Of a stretch of 64,000 nt of DNA, positions 56,465 to 64,000 are shown piece after piece. The notes below the pieces were generated by a model. It worked only from the letters and a program-made list of their open reading frames with translations, was not told where the DNA came from and made no database searches. Position 1 is the first letter of the stretch, and each line of letters starts with the position of its first letter. Position numbers and translations under genes: made by a program. This DNA comes from Siphonodentalium dalli (Eukaryota; Mollusca; Scaphopoda; Gadilida; Siphonodentaliidae), in the NCBI GenBank assembly GCA_032622095.1, contig CP136065.1, forward strand, positions 241,035,530 to 241,099,529. Reading direction: 5' to 3'.

Positions 56465-57150
56465 GCTACGCCCTCTCTTGGGTCCGCGGAAACTGATAAA
56501 AAAGGGGCATAACTCTGGTAAAAATTGGCGGACGGAACTCAAATTTGAACTTGACCTGTGTTTTGGTGGGAGAAAGTAATATACCAAATTATCATTGAAT
56601 CCGATAAGCTCTAGTAAAGTTATCATGCGGACAACAAATTTCAGGGATTTTCTAAGTCAAATTACGTCAAAAAAGGGGCCATAACTCTCGTAAAAATTAT
56701 CGGATTAAAACGAAATTCGGACTTGAGCTGTATTTCGATATATGTAATCCACAAAAAAACGTGTTTTGCATATAAACATTCCAAAATCGAGTTATCATCC
56801 GGAAACCAAAAAACATAAGAAAAACTGAATTTTCTGAGTCGAAAAAGGGGTATAACTCTGCCAAAAATGGTCGGACAGAACCCAAGTTCGAACTTGACCT
56901 GTGTTTTGGTGGGAGAAAGTAATATACCAAATTTGGATTCATTCCGATAAACTATACTAAAGTTATCATCCAGACAACAAATTTCAAGGATTTTCTAAGT
57001 CAAAAAACGTTAAATAAGGGGCATAACTCCGGTGAAAATTGGCGGGCGGAACCCAAATTCGAACTTGAACTTACTTTTCGGCTAATAAACCCACATACCA
57101 AATTTTACTAATTTTGGTTCACTCTAACTAAAGTTATCATCCGGACAACA
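56460..57150. repeat. Dispersed repeat (GGGGCATAACTCTGGTAAAA family), truncated copy
   Basis: Two to three units with GGGGCATAACTC, GGCGGACGGAACTC, GAACTTGACCTGTGTTTTGG and TAAAGTTATCATCCGGACAAC. It closely matches 60470-61320 and, inverted, 59690-59860. Minus-strand frames 56444-56626 and 56697-56942 are readings of the repeat. No gene. Confidence 0.75.
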
Positions 57151-57154
57151 GGTT

Positions 57155-57765
57155 GTCCAAATGACCCCAAAATGACTCGTTCCCATCTACATTCCAATTT
57201 CAACAGCCATGACAAATTTTATGATGATCGGACTAAAGGTACGACCTGTAGCCCATGCTAAAGGATTTAGTCATACAAAGAGTGAAATCAAAGATGGCTG
57301 CTGGCGGCCATGTTTTTTGGCCGAATGACCCCAAAATGACTCGTTCCCATCTACATGTCATTATTAACATTCTTGACAAATTTTATGATGATCAGACTAA
57401 AAGTACGACCTGTAGCCCGTGCTAAAGAATTTAGTCATTCAAAGAGTAAAATCCAAGATGGCTTCTGGCGGCCGAATGACCCCAAAATTACTCGTTCCCA
57501 TCTACATGTTCCCATCCATGACTAATTTCATGATGATCAGACAAACAGTACGCCCTGTAGCCCGTGCTAATGGATTGAATTTTGAAATGCAAGATGGCCA
57601 CTGGCGGCCATGTTTTTTTACCGAATGACCCCAAAATTAATCATTCTGGTCTAAATGTTGATGTCAACAGCTATGACAAATTTCATAATGATCCGACCAA
57701 AGGTACGACCTGTAGACTGCATTGTTGACGCCTTACGTACACACGTACATACGGACGACAAAGCC
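57155..57765. repeat. Satellite-like dispersed repeat, cluster 3
   Basis: About four units of the repeat seen at 1-1045 and 24120-26110, with GGCCGAATGACCCCAAAATG, ACTCGTTCCCATCTACATGT and AAGATGGC(T/C). It ends with GCCATGGTAATAGCTCAAAC, a phrase also ending the cluster at 26090. Confidence 0.8.
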
Positions 57766-57803
57766 ATGGTAATAGCTCAAACTTTACAAAGTAAAGTTGA
57801 GCT

Positions 57804-58453
57804 AATAATGAAGCAAAGTGACTGTGGATAATGGTGACCGTTTTACAGTACATGTATGAAATTTGAAAAATGAAACATAGATGCAGTCCGATGCACATCG
57901 TCCATTTTGGCTATAATGATCGCTAATTACCGATCCATAGGAATATAAATTCACAGTAAACATAATTTATAAACAATGACAAGGCCATGACATGGCATAA
58001 AAGGAAGCTGCTGACCCACCACGTCTGTGAGAAAATGTCGAATATGTCTCCTCCCCCCCCCCTGGGTGATTAGTCGACGAAAGTAAATAACCGTCGACTA
58101 CCGCACCTGTCGACTGTCGAAGGTTAGTCGATTAATTGAATAATCGTGGCAAGCCTATCTGTGACACAGGTAAGTAAAGGTACTGTATATGTCTAACTGC
58201 TTCAGATTGAGAGAGTGCTCACTATTAGATGAACACATTTTAATTTGATCATCAGCATGTACAAGCCTTCAAATAGTGAGCCTGTCATTTGCAGAATGAG
58301 GTCCCCAGAGGGTGAATTTAGTGATGCTACCCCACTATGCGGGGTAGCATCACTAAATTCACCCTCTGGGAACCTCATTCTGCAAATGACAGGCTCACTA
58401 TTTCAAGGCTTGAGCATGTATGGTCAGGAAAATTAAATTAATGCAGTACTACT
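57804..58453. repeat. Direct duplication, copy 2
   Basis: Second copy of 55737-56464. It lacks the left half of the hAT element, and the palindromic element inside has lost about 104 bp (see 58262-58412). Confidence 0.9.
58262..58412. mobile_element. hAT-like palindrome element, internally deleted (151 bp)
   Basis: Same 8-bp duplication AGCATGTA (58254-58261, 58413-58420) and ends as 56169-56423, but with a single hairpin: the two central half-arms are missing. It is the duplicated copy of that insertion, not a separate one. Confidence 0.9.
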
Positions 58454-59402
58454 ACTGTCTGCAATGCAGTCATTTCATTTCAGGGTTTGGAAGACCTGCT
58501 ATACATGGGATATAACTTGCCAGATGGTGGTGAAAAACCGTGCCACCTATCATACACAGATTGACATAAATTATAGTGCTGGACAGGGAAAATCCCTGTA
58601 TCGATTGCATCATTTCCCCAAGTTTCGATCGATCTCCGTGTTTGGCACATATCAGACATGATGCGTCAGTCAGTCAAATATTCACAATTTCACAGCCATC
58701 AACTTTTGTTGTCTCAAACCCAATTTGACCTCGAGTATTTCATTTCTTGTATATATTCAGTTTAACAATGTTTCCTGAGGCACCATTACGGTTAGTGTTG
58801 TGTCCATGCTTATAATCGAACAATCAAACGAAACTGAAACCACATGTACTTTTCGGGAAATTCCCGAAATGTATATCACTGTGCATGCATGAAAATTCTG
58901 CTAGTCATCAATTCAAAGCATGTACACTGTCTGACTTTAATACACCATATATACAGAACTCCGACTGATGACACGTAGTCACTGATTGATTTCTACACTT
59001 CAAAGGCCTGATGCCGCACTCATTTAAAACCCTATATATAGATTTGTTCTCAAGTGATCTCATGTTCTATAGGACTACTTGGATGTACCATGAACTGATA
59101 CATTTAATAGCTACCTCACATATGGAACATCGCTGGACTTAGGCATGTGGAAAAATGCGTATGTGGAATTCTAATTCTGCAAGCGGTAGGCGTGCGATAA
59201 AATCGCATGCGTAATAACACCAGGCCTGAAAGTTGCAACCTTACAAAAACCCAGGGACATATCCAGGATTTTTTGGGGACACCTGTTTCTTTGTCAAGGA
59301 TGCCCCCAAATAAATTATGGAGTATTACATTTCTAAATATCACATCAATTTTGATGTGGTTCCTACATGTAATACAGGTACGGGTAGTCCCCAAATGTCA
59401 AA
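58454..59402. other. AT-rich sequence, nothing firm recognised
   Basis: Open frames at 58464-58661 and 59116-59394 have no recognisable domain. No splice-bounded conserved exon found. Confidence 0.4.
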
Positions 59403-59871
59403 TGAAAACATATGTGTGCACATAAATTTGGGGGGAACCTAAACAAACCTAGTCTTCTAAATATCTCAAAATCCTTTAATCTGTTCTGGAAAGATGTCAT
59501 ATCAGCTTATGCATTATTAGTCAAAGAACCTGTAAATGGTAATTGTTGGAGCCAACCAATTTTCCATAATCTTCATATAAAAATTGAGAATAAACCTGTC
59601 CAGATTGGAATCATTGGATAGACAGACAAGTCCTCTATATCAATGATAATCTGAATGTAGATGGATCTTTTATAGCTACGGAAGAAATATACGTAATTTG
59701 ACTTAGAAAATCCCTGAAATTTGTTGTCCGCATGATAACTTTACTAGAGCTTATCGGATTCAATGATAATTTGGTATATTACTTTCTCCCACCAAAACAC
59801 AGGTCAAGTTCAAATTTGAGTTCCGTCCGCCAATTTTTACCAGACTTATGCCCCTTTTTGCTGAGTTGTAA

Positions 59872-59995
59872 GCAGAATGAGGTCCCCAGAGGGTGAATTT
59901 GGTGATGCTAGCCCGCTAAGCGGGGTAGCATCACTAAATTCACCCTCTGGGGACCTCATTCTGCAAATGACAGACACCCTATTTCAAGGCTTGAC
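59872..59995. mobile_element. hAT-like GAATGAGGTCCCC palindrome element, partial
   Basis: Hairpin AGCAGAATGAGGTCCCCAGA ... CTGGGGACCTCATTCTGC and the right end CTATTTCAAGGCTTG. The left end is replaced by the GGGGCATAACTC-type repeat in inverse (59690-59870). It is inserted in the L1/Tx1-like relic. Confidence 0.65.
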
Positions 59996-60436
59996 TATGG
60001 ATTAAAGATCAATTATCTCACCCTTCATGGGCTTATAATGGCGTAGGGAAATGAAAGAATCTAAAATGAAACTGTCAATATTAAACAAGATATTCTTTAA
60101 AAAAAATAGTTCTTGAGGAATATCTCAACAAGTTGTTGTATTGGGAACTCATCAAAATCTTCGTTCCAAACAAACCATGTGCACAAATTGGGTGGATACA
60201 CAGACTGAACTTAAGAGTCAGAACATCTCAATTGGCAGAAAATATATATGAGGCCATTCCAAATTACCAAAGACACAAAATTGCAAGCCTTTCAATTCCA
60301 AATTAATCATGGTAGTTTGGTAACCAAAACTTTTCTAGAGAAATTTAACATAAAAGATTCTAGCTTGTACACTTCTGTGAAACTGCAAGGCCAAATAAAC
60401 AATCGAACATGCTTCTTGCCCTAATGTTAAATTTTT

Positions 60437-61392
60437 ATGGAAACAAGAGCTACGCTGGGCATATACGCCCTCTCTTGGGTCGGCGGAAACTGATAAAAAA
60501 GGGGCATAACTCTGGTAAAAATTGGCGGACGGAACTCAAATTTGAACTTGACCTGTGTTTTGGTGGGAGAAAGTAATATACCAAATTATCATTGAATCCG
60601 ATAAGCTCTAGTAAAGTTATCATGCAGACAACAAATTTCAGGGATTTTCTAAGTCAAATTACGTAAATAAGGGGCATAACTTCGGTGAAAATTGGCGGAC
60701 GGAACCCAAATTCGAATTTGAGCTGTCTTTTAATAAACCCACACACCAAATTTGATTGAAATCGGTTCACTCTAACTAAAGTTATCATCCGGACAACAAA
60801 TTTCAGGGATTTTCTAAGTCAAATTACGTCAAAAAAGGGGCCATAACTCTCGTAAAAATTATCGGATTAAAACGAAATTCGGACTTGAGCTGTATTTCGA
60901 TATATGTAATCCACAAAAAAACGTGTTTTGCGTATAAACATTGCAAAATCGAGTTATCATCCGGAAACCAAAAAACATAAGAAAAACTGAATTTTCTGAG
61001 TCGAAAAAGGGGTATAACTCTGCCAAAAATGGTCGGACAGAACCCAAGTTCGAACTTGACCTATGTTTTGGTGGGAGAAAGTAATATACCAAATTTGGAT
61101 TCATTCCGATAAACTATACTAAAGTTATCATCCAGACAACAAATTTCAAGGATTTTCTAAGTCAAAAAACGTTAAATAAGGGGCATAACTCCGGTGAAAA
61201 TTGGCGGGCGGAACCCAAATTCGAACTTGAACTTACTTTTCGGCTAATAAACCCACATACCAAATTTTACTAATTTTGGTTCACTCTAACTCAAGTTATC
61301 ATCCGGACAACAGGTTAACGGACGCCCGGACGCCCGCCCGGACGGACAGACCGATACTATAATACGGCCTTTTTTTCAAAAGGGCGTATAAA
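60437..61392. mobile_element. GGGGCATAACTC repeat element with ATACGCCCT ends
   Basis: Begins CATATACGCCCTCTCTTGGG and ends CAAAAGGGCGTATAAAA, so the ends are inverted. The body has four units around GGGGCATAACT and TAAGTTATCATCCGGACAAC, closing with CGGACGCCCGCCCGGACGGA. It interrupts the L1/Tx1-like relic. This is the most complete copy in the window and suggests that the widely scattered repeat is a mobile element. Confidence 0.65.
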
Positions 61393-61492
61393 AACTGTCT
61401 AAAATTCTACTGCAATATTGCAATTTAGAAAATGCTCTTAGGAAGCAGGACGTCATGTTTGGTTTAGACACAAAAGCAAGCTTTTATGCAAT

Positions 61493-61560
61493 TAATAAAG
61501 CTATATTACTCATGAAAAGATATATTAATAAAGCTATATTACTCATGAAAAGATATATTT
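61493..61560 (+). repeat. 34-bp tandem duplication
   Basis: ATTAATAAAGCTATATTACT plus CATGAAAAGATATA occurs twice in direct tandem inside the retrotransposon relic. Confidence 0.9.
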
Positions 61561-61874
61561 ACATCACAAGATGCAAAGAGGTAGAACTTAAAATGGATAA
61601 TGCTTTTAATTTCTTTATGTACCAATACCAAACTGGATAAAAAAGCAACTATGTATAACAAGCATACAAAAATATCTTTTGGAAAGAAGTGGGACAGTGT
61701 TGACTGTCGTGACCCTGAATACAAAAACCTCTCTAATGTTTGACTTCACATAGATTTACAAACATAACTTTTTTATCCAGATTTCTGCAGATGAAACTGA
61801 AAAAAAAAATTAGAACAAAATATATGTACGTAAAGTCTCACCTCTGCAGTCTCTTTAAATAGTCAGTTAATATT

Positions 61875-62100
61875 AACCCTTCCATGATTGGAGCTTCCTG
61901 AAGTTTCGCAAAAACACTGTCAATGCGTTCTCTTATGTGTGCAGATCTCCCATGGGAGCCTCGCATATGTGAGGGAATGCATTGGTCTTGCAATATTTAC
62001 ATTGACCTTGTAAGCCGGTGCATTCTCGTATATAGGTGGGTCTCCCTATGGCCTATGGGGACTTGCATGTGTGAGGGAGTGCACTGGCACAGGGTTTTTA
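61875..62100. mobile_element. TTAA-type hairpin element (CTTCCATGATTGG variant)
   Basis: Starts TTAACCCTTCCATGATTGGA. Hairpins GATCTCCCATGGGAGCC and GGTCTCCCTATGG...GGGGACTTGC are separated by TTACATTGACCTTGTAAGC. It ends GCACTGGCACAGGG without a clear right terminus. Confidence 0.6.
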
Positions 62101-62209
62101 ATGGGCTGCTGTGACTCCTCTCAATTGTTGTAAAAATATTTTATATACACTTTATGAATATATTTGAACAAATTGTAACAAAAAAGATGAATAAATTATA
62201 AAAAATTAA

Positions 62210-62790
62210 AAATCTCTTATATATTTTGAAGACCTCTGTCTGTCTGTCTGTATGTCATTTATACAAATCTACGATTCTCGACCGATCGGGACGAAACTTG
62301 GTACGTGTGTGTAGTTTGACCAGGCGGTCGTCCTTGTCGTATTGGCGAGCCTGTGCGACGCCCGTGCAGCGCATGCGCAGACGAGATCTCGGAAACGGGT
62401 GGAGCTATCGACTTGAAATTTGGTATGTGAATGTATCTTGCCCCGGATACGAATTTTATCAGGTCGCCAAGCCCGTGCGACGCCAGCTTCGCGCATGCAC
62501 AGACCAGATCTCGTAAACGGGTGGAGCTATCGACTTGAAATTTGGTTTTTTAATAGCCCGGACAACGTCGGGCTCATCGGCTAGTCTATTATATATTTTG
62601 GAAGATCTGTGTGTGTCTGTCTGTCTGTTCGTGATGGACTCGAAAACGACTGAACCGATTTCGATGAAACTTGGTATGTGGGGGTACTTTCGGCCGTGGA
62701 GTGGCATGGGCCTGTTAATTTGCCTGTGCGACGTGATCTTGACATCGGGTCATTTCAAGGTCGAATTTGTCAGTCAGCAAAAAAGCGTGT
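62210..62790. repeat. Dispersed repeat with CTGTCTGTCTGT and ACGAAACTTGGTA phrases
   Basis: Two related halves (from 62226 and from 62585): CTGTCTGT tract, then CGATTCTCGACCGATCGGG or CGAAAACGACTGAACCG, then GA(C/T)GAAACTTGGTA. Two copies of GGAGCTATCGACTTGAAATT occur at 62401 and 62524. Open frames here are repeat readings. Confidence 0.6.
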
Positions 62791-63150
62791 ATCATCTGCG
62801 TGCTATTTTGAACAAAGCATTCCCCGACAAACCCTTGCTCGTGCAGGCCTAGTAAATAAACATGGAATTGGCAAACAAAATGCCATTCGATATGGAATCG
62901 CAGGCTGTATATGCACTTAGATTTGCTACTATTATTCCACAACCCCTATGTTTATTAATCCCTACCTACCCTATTTTTTTATGTCAAGTGACCCCAAACA
63001 CATGTATTATTTTTTTTGCTTTACTGTGATCAATAATATAAGTGAACAGAATCCTATATTTTTACTCTATCAAATTTTGGGGGAAATGGGTTGACAAAGC
63101 TCTTAATATAATCGTAAGTTGGGTTTTTCTCAAACAAAATGTCATTGTGT
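62791..63150. other. AT-rich sequence, nothing recognised
   Basis: No gene, inverted ends or tandem structure recognised. Confidence 0.4.
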
Positions 63151-63159
63151 GATGGAGCT

Positions 63160-63685
63160 AAAACTGCTTTCACATACTTGCGTTTTACGCATGCGTTTTA
63201 CGGATGCGTTTGGCAGACGTGCGCTTAGAGCTTTCACATACCTCAGTTTACCTCTGCGCGTATGCGTCCGTTAACGGATGCGTGAAGAATTATTTGTGTT
63301 TACATATTGTCCTTTCGTCATGGATTCTATGTCATTTGATGTATATTTTGACATATAACTGCCATCACAATTATTTCATTCTTTAATTTGACCCAATATT
63401 AGATAGCATGGTGCCAGCAGCTGGCATACGCCCCCACATATATACCATTCTCATTCGTAAACACCACAAAATATCTACGGTATATCCCATGATTAATGAC
63501 ATCGCACCGAATACCCCTGTCCACTTATGCGTAAAACGGACAGCTTTTCGGTCTCGAAGCGAAAAGTTATGCGCGCACGCACGCGCGTTTAGCGGATGGT
63601 ATGTGAGAGCCCAAGCGATAACATTGGAGATAGAAACGATGCGCGTACGGATGCGTAAAACACATGTATGTGAAAGCAGCTTTAG
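63160..63685. mobile_element. MITE with CTAAA(A/G)CTGCTTTCACATAC ends
   Basis: Inverted ends CTAAAACTGCTTTCACATAC (63160-63179) and GTATGTGAAAGCAGCTTTAG, with subterminal ATGCGTTTTACG/CGTAAAAC repeats and a further TTTCACATAC near 63232. No coding domain; the frame 63408-63701 overlaps the right end. The target duplication was not resolved. Confidence 0.7.
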
Positions 63686-63711
63686 TCTAGTTACACTTTA
63701 ACATGGGGTCC

Positions 63712-63912
63712 TACTAAACAACGAACACAAACGAACACAAACGAACACAGGTCCAAAAAGCGGAGTAGAAGGGTGAAATTTGGTTTGTGGGTGCGGGTGG
63801 GTCCATTCTATGTGTATGTGGTGTTATTTCCAACTTTGATGATTTATTTTTTGAGTTATTAGCATTATTTGAATACAAAACTACTAAACAACGAACACAA
63901 ACGAACATAAGA
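63712..63912. repeat. Direct repeat pair ACTAAACAACGAACACAAACGAAC
   Basis: CTAAACAACGAACACAAACG occurs at 63716 and 63884, about 170 bp apart, the first with extra CGAACACAAA units. Could bound a small element; unresolved. Confidence 0.5.
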
Positions 63913-64000
63913 TTAGCGGCAGTGTAGAGGTTACCATGCAGGTGTTAATTAACTACGGCTTACTCTGTCTCCTTGTTTTAACTGCAAGATGATTGTCAAT

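Larger units (their letters stand above)
59403..61645 (+). pseudogene. L1/Tx1-like retrotransposon ORF2 C-terminal relic, interrupted twice
   Basis: Three pieces on the plus strand follow the order of an L1-type C-terminal region: 59403-59690 (NISKSFNLFWKDVISAY, WSQPIFHNLHIKIENK), 60060-60435 (QIGWIHRLNLRVRTSQLAEN, then in other frames FQFQINHG and SLYTSVKLQG-like text), and 61385-61640 (FGLDTKASFYAINKAILLMK, ending YQYQTG and stop). Between them lie two repeat insertions (about 59690-60005 and 60437-61390). Stops and frame changes occur in each piece, and a 34-bp tandem duplication sits at 61493-61560. It is not functional. Confidence 0.7.

Noticed and set aside
56697-61104. Two identical minus-strand frames starting MNPNLVYYFLPPKHRSSSNL
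   Set aside because: They are the same dispersed GGGGCATAACTC repeat read in antisense at two places, not a gene pair.

Overview
This window is animal genomic DNA: AT-rich, intron-rich and crowded with small DNA transposons, minisatellites and decayed retroelements. Two genes have spliced exons with GT-AG borders. Their divergence from vertebrate homologues, plus repeat families of the kind common in marine invertebrates, suggests a non-vertebrate bilaterian, most likely a lophotrochozoan such as a mollusc or brachiopod. The species is not determined, and nothing looks bacterial or viral.

Layout. (1) 1-4829: a satellite-like repeat, a 1.7 kb inverted-repeat element with a 40-base G run, and relics of hairpin elements. 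(2) 4830-18233, + strand: the last seven coding exons of a puromycin-sensitive aminopeptidase (NPEPPS, M1 family), ending in a TAA. Its introns hold TTAA-flanked and hAT-type non-autonomous elements, a 28-bp minisatellite of about 37 copies, and a decayed copy of one of its own exons split by a hAT element. (3) 18234-39890: about 21 kb between the genes, made of inverted repeats, decayed non-LTR retrotransposons, satellites and minisatellites. (4) 53154 down to about 39892, - strand: a TCF20/RAI1-like nucleosome-binding protein in four coding exons (35 codons, 1430 codons, then two short exons that complete the extended PHD zinc finger). The two genes converge tail to tail. A non-LTR retrotransposon fragment lies antisense in its second intron. 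(5) 53155-64000: upstream of that gene, with hAT elements, a local duplication, an L1/Tx1-like relic interrupted twice, and further repeats.

Main observation. Tandem duplications sit directly on splice sites in both genes. The ePHD exon 3 donor of the TCF20/RAI1-like gene is the edge of an 18-copy, 35-bp minisatellite, so the intron carries a run of near-copies of the exon end plus donor. The 153-bp NPEPPS exon has its donor repeated five times, and the 57-bp NPEPPS exon has its acceptor repeated twice. Two further acceptors have a minisatellite or a transposon directly against the branch-point region. By hand translation, use of most extra sites would truncate the protein. Filled/empty site pairs inside the window also establish the target duplications of the main transposon families.
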